A DNA stretch of 25,441 bases from Natrialbaceae archaeon (GTDB taxonomy: Archaea > Halobacteriota > Halobacteria > Halobacteriales > Natrialbaceae): the NCBI GenBank assembly GCA_003552325.1, contig PUKM01000231.1:1-25441 (forward strand), in the 5' to 3' direction. The position numbers and the translations under genes were made by a program. The stretch's first letter is position 1. Each line of letters starts with the position of its first letter. The notes under the pieces were generated by a model. That model worked only from the letters and a program-made list of their open reading frames with translations, searched no databases and was not told where the DNA came from. This document shows positions 7,300 through 14,857 of the stretch, piece by piece.

Positions 7300-7890
7300 A
7301 TGGGCCCTACCCCAACTGTCGTGGCCGTCTCCGGCAGCCTCCGCAATGAAAGCTACACGCGAACGGCGCTGAAATACGTGCTCGATGCCGCTGCGGATGC
7401 CGGTGCGGAGACCCATTTGCTCGACCTCCGGGCGTACGATCTCCCGTTGTATGACCCCGATATCGATGACCAGGGCGACGGTGCGGAAGTCAAACGAATC
7501 GTCCGCGATGCAGATGCACTGGCCCTCGGCACGCCGGTCTATCACGGCTCGTACTCGGGGACGTTCAAGAACTTCCACGATTACTGTGGCTGGGACGAGT
7601 TCGAAGACACGACCGTTGGCTTACTCGCCACGGCCGGTGGTGGCAGCTACGGATCGACACTCGATCACCTCAGAATCACGGTCCGGGGCGTTCACGGGTG
7701 GGTGCTCCCCCATCAGGTCGGCATCCGGAGTGCCTCGAGTAAGTTCGAACACGACGCCGACGCCATCGACGAACGAGCGTTCGTCGAGGAAAAACTCGAG
7801 GAGCGGGTCAGAAAACTCGGCCGCATGCTGTCGGAGTACGCGTTCATCACCCCAGACGTCCACTCACATCGGACGCCAGCCACCGATTAA
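7300..7890 (+). CDS. NADPH-dependent FMN reductase family protein
   Basis: The product is 196 aa with a flavodoxin-like fold. The N-terminal GSLRNESYTRTAL loop binds the FMN phosphate. LDLRAYDLPLYDPDI follows, then the signature ALGTPVYHGSYSGTFKNFHDYCG (residues about 77-99), and TAGGGSYGSTLDHLR after the third strand. Members reduce FMN or act as quinone or azo reductases with NAD(P)H in the cytoplasm. The true substrate cannot be fixed from the sequence. The stop TAA overlaps the stop of the convergent GIY-YIG gene, so the two genes share a TTAA. Confidence 0.9.
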   Translation: MGPTPTVVAVSGSLRNESYTRTALKYVLDAAADAGAETHLLDLRAYDLPLYDPDIDDQGDGAEVKRIVRDADALALGTPVYHGSYSGTFKNFHDYCGWDEFEDTTVGLLATAGGGSYGSTLDHLRITVRGVHGWVLPHQVGIRSASSKFEHDADAIDERAFVEEKLEERVRKLGRMLSEYAFITPDVHSHRTPATD

Positions 7891-8135
7891 GCCGTTTCAG
7901 CGCCGACGAGCCGTTCTTTCTCTCCTCTGGTGAGTTGTTTGATCTCGTACTCTCGAGCCATTGCCGTCGATCGATCGGGGTATCGTTCGTGGTGGATGAC
8001 TTCGACAGGCGTTCGTCCGCGGGTGTACTTCGCGCCAACGCCGTCGTTGTGTTCGGCGACGCGGCGCTCGAGGTCGGTGGTATATCCGGTGTAGTACGTG
8101 CCGTCAGCACACTCGAGGATGTAGACGATATGCAT
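7887..8135 (-). CDS. GIY-YIG nuclease superfamily protein (UPF0213/YhbQ-like)
   Basis: The product is 82 aa, a free-standing GIY-YIG domain. It shows VYILECADGTYYTGYT (the VYI and YTGYT strands are the GIY-YIG pair), then LERRVAEHNDG with the conserved Arg, then AKYTRGRTPVEVIHHE, and the Glu-containing AMAREYEIKQLTRGEK. This is the UrvC-fold nuclease core without any DNA-binding extension. Members of this small group act on nucleic acid or have no proven substrate. The gene converges with the FMN reductase and overlaps it by four bases. The ATG at 8135 gives the canonical MHIVYILEC start. Confidence 0.92.
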   Translation of the reverse strand: MHIVYILECADGTYYTGYTTDLERRVAEHNDGVGAKYTRGRTPVEVIHHERYPDRSTAMAREYEIKQLTRGEKERLVGAETA

Positions 8136-8160
8136 CGCTGTCCGAGTATTGTTTTTCGCG

Positions 8161-8168
8161 GGTAAAAG
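8161..8168 (-). promoter_or_regulatory. Possible TATA element of the GIY-YIG gene
   Basis: The minus strand reads CTTTTACC about 30 bases upstream of ATG 8135. The spacing is slightly long. Confidence 0.3.
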
Positions 8169-8229
8169 CTAGGCTGTGGTCCGCCGGGTCCCCGGTCCCG
8201 CGTGTCAATGGTGCTCTCTGCGCGGTACG

Positions 8230-8412
8230 TCAGGGCAGCTTATGGGTTCTAGCGCGCTCTCTCGCCACTTCTGCAATGCCGGCGTTCGCCGAACAGCTGA
8301 TGCAGGCATGGATTTCGCCGTTTGCGTCAGCGAAGACGCGTGCAAAGCGTTCGGAGACGTGCGCGCCACAGTGATTACACGTTGGCATGATGGCGCCGGT
8401 GTGCCCCGGCAT
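8230..8412 (-). CDS. DUF7563-like zinc microprotein
   Basis: The product is 60 aa, mostly a single zinc knuckle: PTCNHCGAHVSERFARVF followed by HACISCSANAGIAEVAR. The two CxxC pairs are about residues 12-15 and 36-39. Two starts are possible: ATG 8412 (MPGHTGAIMPTC) and ATG 8388 (MPTCNHC). The second matches the usual family start, but a TATA box about 24 bases above 8412 favours the first for a leaderless transcript. It is a paralogue of the gene at 2404-2601, with CGAHV and FARVF in common. The role is unknown; a nucleic-acid-binding or adaptor role is a guess. Confidence 0.78.
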   Translation of the reverse strand: MPGHTGAIMPTCNHCGAHVSERFARVFADANGEIHACISCSANAGIAEVARERARTHKLP

Positions 8413-8432
8413 TTCACACTATACGACCTGGG

Positions 8433-8439
8433 GTTAAAT
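8433..8439 (-). promoter_or_regulatory. TATA box of the zinc microprotein gene
   Basis: The plus strand reads GTTAAAT around here (minus ATTTAAC), centred about 24 bases upstream of ATG 8412. It predicts a transcript that begins at or just before that ATG. Confidence 0.45.
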
Positions 8440-8499
8440 AGGCTTACCCAAACGCTGTTAACTTTTCCGGGAAAGAAAGATTATGTTCGGGAATGAAAA

Positions 8500-9294
8500 C
8501 TACTTCTTTTCTCTCCGGGCAGTGTCGATAGCCTGTGCAACCAGTGTTGCCTGTGCACCCGCGACGAAGCCAGCGTCGACGTTCACGACCGAGAGCACGG
8601 TACACGACTGAAGCATGCCCAACAGCGCCGCCTCCCCATCGCCGCCGTAGCCATAGCCGCTCGAGACCGGCACGCCGATCACTGGGGCATCGACCAGTCC
8701 TGCCACCACCGTCGGAAGCGCACCCTCTCGACCGGCGGCGACGATGACGACGTCGGCCTCCCGGAGTCGCTCGAGTTGGTCGACCACGCGGACCAGTGAG
8801 GCGACCCCAACGTCCTCGATTCGGTCGATCGTACACCCCGCGTCGAGACAGACCAGGTGGGCCTCGTCGGCAACGGGGCCGTCGACCGTGCCTGCGGTGA
8901 CAATAGCCACGGTCGCCTCGAGCGATGGCCGATCGTATGCATCGGTGTACACGAGCAGTGCCGTCCCTCGGCGTTCGATCGTGAGCGACGTGTCCTGGCC
9001 TTCGTCGACGCCCACGCTGACATCGTCCTCGAGAAACGCCACGAGTGAATCGGCCGCGTCCGGCTCGAGACGGGTTAAGAGTGCTCGCCCCTCCGTCTCG
9101 AGTGCAGTCTGGGTTAGTGAGCGAACCTGTTCGGGTGTCTTTCCGTCGGCGAGTATTGCTTCCGGAATCCCTCGACGGGTCGTCCGTGCCGCGTCGAATC
9201 GGCCAGCGTCGTCAGTCGCGTATCCGGTCAGCTCGGCTTCGGCCGCCGCTGGTGAGAGCTCACCGGCGGCGACGGCCTCGAGTAGGTCGCGCAT
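8500..9294 (-). CDS. larB: LarB, nickel-pincer cofactor biosynthesis carboxylase
   Basis: The product is 264 aa, the usual length. LarB carboxylates nicotinic acid adenine dinucleotide and cleaves its phosphoanhydride in the first step of nickel-pincer nucleotide synthesis, the cofactor of lactate racemase-type enzymes. The N-terminal LarB helix region contains RRGIPEAILADGKTPEQ (residues about 40-56). The C-terminal half is PurE-like: VTAGTVDGPVADEA (about 132-145), the AAGREGALPTVVAGL loop (about 186-200) and GVPVSSGYGYGGDGEAAL. No larC, larE or LarA homologue lies nearby, so the rest of the pathway must be elsewhere or the enzyme works alone. It is divergent from the beta-propeller gene. 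Confidence 0.93.
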   Translation of the reverse strand: MRDLLEAVAAGELSPAAAEAELTGYATDDAGRFDAARTTRRGIPEAILADGKTPEQVRSLTQTALETEGRALLTRLEPDAADSLVAFLEDDVSVGVDEGQDTSLTIERRGTALLVYTDAYDRPSLEATVAIVTAGTVDGPVADEAHLVCLDAGCTIDRIEDVGVASLVRVVDQLERLREADVVIVAAGREGALPTVVAGLVDAPVIGVPVSSGYGYGGDGEAALLGMLQSCTVLSVVNVDAGFVAGAQATLVAQAIDTARREKK

Positions 9295-9426
9295 ACGGTG
9301 ACGTCGCGTTCGATGTACTCGAATCCGTCGTCACGGTGTGACCATCGATTTCGAACCAGCGTGACCGTGAGTCGTCTCCGGGCGGTTCCGTCGGCCTTAT
9401 CCCGTTGCCCTCGGAATCACCTGCCA

Positions 9427-10539
9427 GTGACGCGCTGGAACCAGGATCGGGGCGACGAGCGGAACACCGCAGTGGCCGAGGGCGATCGCATCGAGGGGCC
9501 ACAGCGTCGGCCGACAGTGGACTGGACGACGGAGCTTCGGGGACCGGTTCGCTGTGCGCCAGTGCTCGATCGGGATACCATCTACGTCGGAACGGCAGAC
9601 GGCGACCTCACCGCCCTCGATTTGCAGGGTCGCCGGCGCTGGGTGTTCCAGACGACGGAAGCCACCACGGTCACGCCCGCCGTTTGTGGCCATCGCGTGC
9701 TCTGCTCGTTAACCGATACCCTCCTGGCCATCGACAGCCCAACGGGCGACCTCGAGTGGCAACGGGAGATTCAGGGGCTCTACACGACACCGCCCACGGT
9801 CGACGGGGATCTCGTACTCATCGGCGACGATAGCGGCCTGGCCGCCCTCCGTGCGGACACCGGCGCCGAAATCTGGCAGGCCGACCTGGACGGCGTCCCC
9901 ACCGGAGCTCCCGCAGTCGACGACACACGTGTTTACGTAACCACCCGTGACGAGACCGTTCACGCGCTCGAGCTCGGCTCCGGGGAATCGGTCTGGACAG
10001 CGCCAACCGACGGAACGCCGGTGGCTGGCCCGACGCGTGCCGACGACAGAGTCTACGTCGCCGACGACGACGGAACGGTGCTCGCACTGGGTGTCGACGC
10101 CGGTCAGACGTTCTTTACCTACCAGATAAGGGACTCGTTCACCGGCGGCCCGACCGTCCTCGAGGGGGGTGACACCCTGTTCGTCCCGGCTGACGATGGG
10201 CGGGTCCACGTCACGGATACGACTTTCGGCAATCGAAAACTCCGGGGCCTGCTCTTTTCGAAACCGGGCCTCGATCTCGATGGCCTACCGACGACTGACG
10301 TGATCGTCGCCGGCGATATCGCGCTCGTAGCCGACGACACGGGCGGGTTGTTCGCTATCGACGCGACGGATCCGGATTTCAGCTGGTACATTCCCCACGA
10401 GTCGCCCGCCGCGGCGACCCCGGCGGTGGCAGCGCAGATCGAGACAGGCGTGGGAACGGACGGGACTGTCACTGAACGCGGCCACCTGTTCCTTGGCGAC
10501 GAGTCAGGGACACTTACGTGTTATACGTGGGCGCAGTGA
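9427..10539 (+). CDS. PQQ-like beta-propeller repeat protein
   Basis: About 370 aa from GTG 9427; the frame is open from 9298, but the first codons look non-coding, and a GTG at 9472 is another possible start. It contains seven to eight copies of a propeller blade with the pattern DxxVYVGTxDGxLxALD followed by GxxxW, for example TIYVGTADGDLTALDLQG, RVYVTTRDETVHALELGSG and IALVADDTGGLFAIDATD. This is the PQQ/BamB-like repeat. No signal peptide or lipobox is seen, so it is probably cytoplasmic and a binding scaffold rather than a quinoprotein enzyme. It lies 67 bases before the signalling and glycosyltransferase operon and on the same strand, so a functional link is possible. Confidence 0.8.
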   Translation: MTRWNQDRGDERNTAVAEGDRIEGPQRRPTVDWTTELRGPVRCAPVLDRDTIYVGTADGDLTALDLQGRRRWVFQTTEATTVTPAVCGHRVLCSLTDTLLAIDSPTGDLEWQREIQGLYTTPPTVDGDLVLIGDDSGLAALRADTGAEIWQADLDGVPTGAPAVDDTRVYVTTRDETVHALELGSGESVWTAPTDGTPVAGPTRADDRVYVADDDGTVLALGVDAGQTFFTYQIRDSFTGGPTVLEGGDTLFVPADDGRVHVTDTTFGNRKLRGLLFSKPGLDLDGLPTTDVIVAGDIALVADDTGGLFAIDATDPDFSWYIPHESPAAATPAVAAQIETGVGTDGTVTERGHLFLGDESGTLTCYTWAQ

Positions 10540-10606
10540 CTGTCGGCTATACGTGTCATTCAATCTAGCAGGACCGTACAAGTATCTCGACTGAATAGAT
10601 CCCGGT

Positions 10607-11719
10607 ATGACTTCCGGGGACCTGCAGGGGAACGACGTGTCATACCGACTCCGGCAACGTCTCGCCGTGATCGTTGGGGAGGCAGAACGCCTCCTCGAGT
10701 CGGACCTTGGCCCCCTCACCGACGACCAACGCGCGGCGATCGAGGCGATCGAACGCGAGGGGTACGAACTCGCCGGCGTCGTCGAGAGCGGGCTCGAGCC
10801 GGCACCTGTCGAGGACGAATCCACAGTAGCACCGACTGATCCACTGTTGGACCCAACGGTGACGGCTGAGCCAGCGGTGGCGGATCCAGTCGACCGAATA
10901 CTCACGCTCAGCACGCGACCACTGTTCACCGACTTACTCGAGCGCGAGACGGTTCCGGCGAGCGTCGATGTCGTCGTCGCATCCGATATCGAAACGGCTG
11001 TCGACGCACTCGAGGCGGGGGGCGTTGACCGGCTGGTCGTCGATGCTGCATTCGATGGCCAACGTGGACTCGGCGTGCTGCAGCGACTGTACGATGAACT
11101 GGATGTCGAGCCGGTTCCCTTCGGGCTCTGTTCGGTGTTCGATGGACCGACAGGGCTCCCACGGATAGCGCTCTCAGGTGTTCTCTCACCGGACGCCTCG
11201 CCAGCGACCCTCGAGCAGGCACTCGGAGAGGCTGTCGGCCAGTCGATGCCCGCAGATGGCGGTGAGGGGGCGGGCGGGGTCCAGCCAGTGGATGCTGGAG
11301 CACTCACGGTCGCCTGCCTCGGCGACGGTGCGGCCGAGGCTGTCGGTGAGCAACTCGAGGCGGTCTGTGTTTCGCTCGGGGACCCCTCGAATCTGCACAC
11401 GGATGCAGTAGCCCGGTCCTTGGAGGGGACGGACGCTCCCGATCTGATCGTCGTCGATCGCGACGCCTACGGGCAGTTGACGCCAGCCTCCCTCGAGACG
11501 CTCCGCGGAATCGAAACGGGGGCGTTTCGTCCGCTTCTCCTCGTCGATTCGACGGCAGAAGACCCACACGGCCGTCACTGGATCCCCGTCCTCGGTGGGC
11601 TCACCCACCGATGCCGGCCTGTCGATCCCGTGGCTCTCCTCGGCAACGTCCTCGTTGCTGGGAGTGACGAACCGACGATATCGAGCGATGATCGACCGAA
11701 CCGGGGGGTCGATGGCTGA
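10607..11719 (+). CDS. HisKA-like protein with two degenerate receiver domains
   Basis: The product is 370 aa. Residues 12-60 look like a histidine-kinase dimerisation hairpin: SYRLRQRLAVIVGEAERLL aligns with the SHELRTPL motif, but the phospho-acceptor His is Tyr13 and the Pro is Arg18. No ATPase domain follows. Residues about 93-215 resemble a receiver fold (DRLVVDAAFDG, then ALSGVLSPDASPATLEQAL), and about 232-352 resemble a second (PDLIVVDRDAYG). Neither has the full set of acidic, Thr and Lys receiver residues. This suggests a non-catalytic scaffold or signalling adaptor (inference). It ends two bases before the CheY-like gene. I do not know a named family. Confidence 0.72.
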   Translation: MTSGDLQGNDVSYRLRQRLAVIVGEAERLLESDLGPLTDDQRAAIEAIEREGYELAGVVESGLEPAPVEDESTVAPTDPLLDPTVTAEPAVADPVDRILTLSTRPLFTDLLERETVPASVDVVVASDIETAVDALEAGGVDRLVVDAAFDGQRGLGVLQRLYDELDVEPVPFGLCSVFDGPTGLPRIALSGVLSPDASPATLEQALGEAVGQSMPADGGEGAGGVQPVDAGALTVACLGDGAAEAVGEQLEAVCVSLGDPSNLHTDAVARSLEGTDAPDLIVVDRDAYGQLTPASLETLRGIETGAFRPLLLVDSTAEDPHGRHWIPVLGGLTHRCRPVDPVALLGNVLVAGSDEPTISSDDRPNRGVDG

Positions 11720-11721
11720 GT

Positions 11722-12093
11722 ATGACGGGTCCGATCCTGATCGTCGAGGACGACGATAGGGTGGCCGATCTCGTCGCCTTCAAGTTCGAGACCCAGGGCT
11801 ACGAAACCCAGGTCGTGCACAACGGAGCCGATGCGTGGTCGCTGCTCGAGGAGAGACCGTCTCCGCCGCAAGCGATCATTTTGGACCTCGTCATGCCGGG
11901 TGTCGACGGGATCGAACTGCTCTCGCGAATCAACGACTCGTCGACGCTGTCGTCGGTTCCGGTCGTCGTGTTGACCGGTCGTGAGGATGACGCCGTCGTC
12001 ACGCGTGCGTTCGACCTCGGGGCGGCAGATTACGTCACGAAGCCGTTCAGCCCGGCGGCGCTGGTGAAGCGTGTCGAGCGATTCCTTCGATGA
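11722..12093 (+). CDS. CheY-like single-domain response regulator
   Basis: The product is 123 aa, a lone receiver domain with all key residues: acidic Glu9/Asp10/Asp11 (IVEDDD), phospho-acceptor Asp55 in ILDLVMPG, Thr85 in VVLTGRE, and Lys107 in YVTKPFSP. No output domain is attached, so it should signal by protein contact. Its start lies two bases after the upstream stop. Its TGA overlaps the next ATG in an ATGA, so the neighbours are translationally coupled. The likely partners are the HEAT-repeat protein and the glycosyltransferase downstream. No intact histidine kinase is encoded beside it, so the phosphodonor is elsewhere or unknown. Confidence 0.93.
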   Translation: MTGPILIVEDDDRVADLVAFKFETQGYETQVVHNGADAWSLLEERPSPPQAIILDLVMPGVDGIELLSRINDSSTLSSVPVVVLTGREDDAVVTRAFDLGAADYVTKPFSPAALVKRVERFLR

Positions 12094-13289
12094 TCAGTAC
12101 CATTGCCACCTGGCTTGCGGCTCTCATCGGGGGCGGCGTCGTCGTCTTGAGTCTGGGTACCGTCGTGTCGGCGGTTCGCTCACGTCGACAGGATCTGGCG
12201 GCCGCTGACCGAACGGATCGGGTACGGCAAGCCCTGTTCGAACGGTTGCGCCGCGACGAGCCGGACTGGGCGACCTGGGTCGAAACCCTCTCACCAGCCG
12301 AACGGAACGAGGTACGATCACTCCTCGATCGCTATCTCCGTACTATCAGTGGTGAGGAGCGGGCAGCGTTTCTCTCGCTCGCGCGTGCACTCGAGATCAG
12401 ACGCGAAGCGATTGGCACCCTCCGAACCGGCGACGTGTACGATCGTCGTCGAGCGCTTTCCTGGCTGGCGATACTCGATCGGCGGGTGCCTCCGCGGTTG
12501 TTACTCGAGGAGTGTACTGACCACCCACTGGTCCGCGAGGCTGCCGCCCGCGTCGTCTACGAACATCGCGAGGAGTATCCCGACGCCGCTGCCCTCGGCA
12601 CACGGTTGCTCGTCTGGGATGGCGACCACGTCATGACCACGACGGGGCTCGAAACACTGTATCGACTCAACAGCCGCGGATCGACGCCCTTACTCGAGTA
12701 CGGGGAAACGAACGCCCATGACTGGCGCGAGGACGTCCTGGTCCAGGTTCTCGAGGTACTGGGTCGGTGTCAGATTACCGAACCGGACGATGCCTACGGA
12801 TGGATTTTCCCGCTATTCGACCACCACAGCCCGGCGGTTCGCGTGGCTGCTGTTGGGGCCTTCGAGCGTGCGGGGTGGCGGACGTCGGTCCGTTCTACGC
12901 TCCCGCTCGACACCCTGTTTTCAGATCCGGATCCGCGAGTCCGGCGGGCGACGTACGTCATGGTTGCTGCCTGGGGGGATAGCCGAGCGAAGGACCGACT
13001 GCTCGAGGCTGCCCGCGAGGAAGTAGACACGCGAACCAGACTGGTTGCGTTTCGGTGCCTCCTCGAACTCGGAGAGAAAGAACGGACGGCCTCGGTCTTC
13101 GGGGACGACCCCACGTGGGAGTGGGCTCGTGCCGAGGCGAGGATTGCCGACCCCGGATTGACGCTCGATTGGGACGAACACGAGGCCCTCGAGTCGGCTC
13201 CTGAGCTGGAGGCTGAAGAAGGTGCCACCCCGACGTCGGCTGACTCGTCAGCCACCGACCCGAACACGGGGGGTGACGCCGGTGAGTGA
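12090..13289 (+). CDS. Membrane-anchored HEAT-repeat protein
   Basis: The product is 399 aa. One N-terminal membrane helix (about 5-30: IATWLAALIGGGVVVLSLGTVVSAV) is followed by an Arg-rich juxtamembrane stretch and a cytoplasmic alpha-solenoid. HEAT-like helical pairs are visible around HPLVREAAARVVYEH, SPAVRVAAVGAFERAG, DPRVRRATYVMVAAWGD and RTRLVAFRCLLELGE, with the conserved Pro/Asp-Val-Arg pattern. The last 40 residues are acidic and Ser/Thr-rich, probably disordered. HEAT scaffolds bind proteins, so it may link the receiver to the glycosyltransferase at the membrane (inference). It shares ATGA with the gene before and overlaps the next start by eight bases. Confidence 0.85.
   Translation: MISTIATWLAALIGGGVVVLSLGTVVSAVRSRRQDLAAADRTDRVRQALFERLRRDEPDWATWVETLSPAERNEVRSLLDRYLRTISGEERAAFLSLARALEIRREAIGTLRTGDVYDRRRALSWLAILDRRVPPRLLLEECTDHPLVREAAARVVYEHREEYPDAAALGTRLLVWDGDHVMTTTGLETLYRLNSRGSTPLLEYGETNAHDWREDVLVQVLEVLGRCQITEPDDAYGWIFPLFDHHSPAVRVAAVGAFERAGWRTSVRSTLPLDTLFSDPDPRVRRATYVMVAAWGDSRAKDRLLEAAREEVDTRTRLVAFRCLLELGEKERTASVFGDDPTWEWARAEARIADPGLTLDWDEHEALESAPELEAEEGATPTSADSSATDPNTGGDAGE
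13272..13276 (+). promoter_or_regulatory. Shine-Dalgarno site that decides the glycosyltransferase start
   Basis: GGTGA ends five bases before GTG 13282. It lies inside the HEAT gene and supports coupled translation from the GTG, as opposed to the longer in-frame opening at 13222. Confidence 0.5.
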
Positions 13290-14706
13290 GTGGATTCCGG
13301 GAGCGCTGATCGGTGACCTCGCCTCGCTCGTCACGCTCGTCTTCCTCTGTTACTTCCTGGTGATCAATGGGAGCTACCTGACGATCAACGTCGCGAGTAT
13401 CGCCCAGATACGCGATCACGTTCGGAGCCGCGATATCGAACCGGTCGGCAACCGTACGGGTAACCCGTTCGTTCCGGGGGTCGCAATCGTCGTCCCGGCG
13501 TTCAACGAGGAGCCGGTCATCGCCGACAGTATCCGTTCGCTGCTCACCCTCGAGTACCCGGCCTACGAAATCGTCGTCGTCAACGACGGCTCGACAGACG
13601 GCACCCTCGACGCACTGATCGAAGCGTTCGACCTCGAGCAGGTCAGTGGCGACTGTCCCGTCTCACTCCCGTCGGCCCCCTGCCGGGGTGTCTATCGGTC
13701 GCCCGAGCACGAACTGGTCGTCCTGGATAAGGAAAACGGTGGCAAAGCAGACGCCTTGAACGCCGGCCTTTATTTCACTGATCGCCCGCTGTTCTGTGCA
13801 CTCGATGCCGACTCCATCATCGAACACGGTGCCCTGTACGACGTCATCGAACCGTTCCTCGAGCGTCCGACGGTCACGGTTGCCACCGGCGGTGCCGTCC
13901 GCCTCGCGAACGGCTGTTCGTTCCGCAATGGCATCGTCGAGCACGTCTCACTCCCCGAGAATCGCCTCGTCCGGTTCCAGGCCGCCGAATATCTCCGTGC
14001 GTTTCTCTCGGGGCGCGTGGGCCTGAGCCGCCTCGGCAGTCTCCTCATCATCTCCGGGGCGTTCGGGGTCTTCCGAACCGACGTCCTCCGTGAAATCGGT
14101 GGATACGAAACCGACAGCATTACCGAAGACATGGAGCTCGTCGTTCGCCTGCATCGCCACCTCATCGATGCTGGTGAGCCGTACGAGGTGACCTTCCTCG
14201 CCCGACCAGTCGTCTGGACGGAGGTGCCGGAGTCACGTTCCGTGCTGGCCAGCCAGCGCAAACGCTGGTTCCGTGGCCTCCTCGATACCCTCTGGCGACA
14301 CCGCGGGGCTATCGGCCGACGACGATACGGGATCGTCGGCCTCTTTGCACTGCCGTTTTTCCTCTTCGTCGAGGCGCTCGGCCCGCTCGTCGAAGGGGTT
14401 GGGTATTTCCTGGTGCCGTTTCTGTTCATCCTCGGCTGGATCGACCCCTCGTTCTTCCTCGCGTTCCTGGCCCTCGCCGTCGGTCTCAGCACCCTGCTCT
14501 CGGCACTCGGTGTCTGCTTCGAGGTCATTACCTACCGCCGGTACGACGAACCGCGCGACGTCGTGGTGTTGCTCTGGTATGGCCTCCTCGAGGCCTTCAG
14601 CTATCGGCCCTGGAAGGCGTACCAATCCTGGCGAGGGGCCGTCGAATACCTCCGTGGGAACCATTCCTGGGGGACGATGACCCGCGTGGGATTCGACCTC
14701 GAGTAA
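13282..14706 (+). CDS. Processive family 2 glycosyltransferase, polysaccharide synthase type
   Basis: From GTG 13282 the product is 474 aa. It has a membrane helix at about 13-35, a GT-A catalytic domain and three to four C-terminal membrane helices (about 350-412). The processive GT2 motifs are complete: VVNDGSTDGT with Asp102; DADS at 175-178; the base-region TED at 281-283; and QRKRW at 325-329. This set, with flanking membrane helices, is that of cellulose, hyaluronan or PgaC-like synthases, which polymerise and export a glycan. The sugar cannot be told from the sequence. No PilZ domain is attached, so control may come through the receiver and HEAT proteins encoded upstream. A longer frame from 13222 is unlikely. 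Confidence 0.92.
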   Translation: MSEWIPGALIGDLASLVTLVFLCYFLVINGSYLTINVASIAQIRDHVRSRDIEPVGNRTGNPFVPGVAIVVPAFNEEPVIADSIRSLLTLEYPAYEIVVVNDGSTDGTLDALIEAFDLEQVSGDCPVSLPSAPCRGVYRSPEHELVVLDKENGGKADALNAGLYFTDRPLFCALDADSIIEHGALYDVIEPFLERPTVTVATGGAVRLANGCSFRNGIVEHVSLPENRLVRFQAAEYLRAFLSGRVGLSRLGSLLIISGAFGVFRTDVLREIGGYETDSITEDMELVVRLHRHLIDAGEPYEVTFLARPVVWTEVPESRSVLASQRKRWFRGLLDTLWRHRGAIGRRRYGIVGLFALPFFLFVEALGPLVEGVGYFLVPFLFILGWIDPSFFLAFLALAVGLSTLLSALGVCFEVITYRRYDEPRDVVVLLWYGLLEAFSYRPWKAYQSWRGAVEYLRGNHSWGTMTRVGFDLE

Positions 14707-14794
14707 CTCGTTCCCAACGCGATCATCCACGACACAGACGCGTCATCGTATACAAACCCGTGGATGTCACGCTCCGGTGTGTCGACGCAGTCGG

Positions 14795-14812
14795 TCACTT
14801 TCACTTTCACTT
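14795..14812 (+). repeat. Three tandem TCACTT hexamers upstream of radA
   Basis: The hexamer repeats three times without interruption, ending 15 bases before the radA TATA box. The position suits an activator or repressor site. It may be a cis element for damage-responsive control (inference). Confidence 0.6.
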
Positions 14813-14827
14813 TGGTGTTAACGAGGG

Positions 14828-14833
14828 TTTATA
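14828..14833 (+). promoter_or_regulatory. TATA box of radA
   Basis: TTTATA is centred 27 bases before the radA ATG at 14858, predicting a leaderless mRNA. A purine-rich ACGAGG sits just upstream where the BRE should be. Confidence 0.65.
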
Positions 14834-14857
14834 CTGGGTCCGGCACAACCTCCAGCT

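Noticed and set aside
8464..8474. TTTCC/GGAAA inverted repeat after larB
   Set aside because: Short arms with a one-base centre; could be part of a transcript end but too weak to call.
10504..11400. 298-codon Ser/Thr-rich frame antisense to the HisKA-like gene
   Set aside because: Composition is typical of antisense shadows in haloarchaeal DNA, and the operon strand is consistent.
13770..14528. 252-codon Arg-rich frame antisense to the GT2 gene
   Set aside because: Basic, low-complexity and without a domain; the GT2 strand has every catalytic motif.
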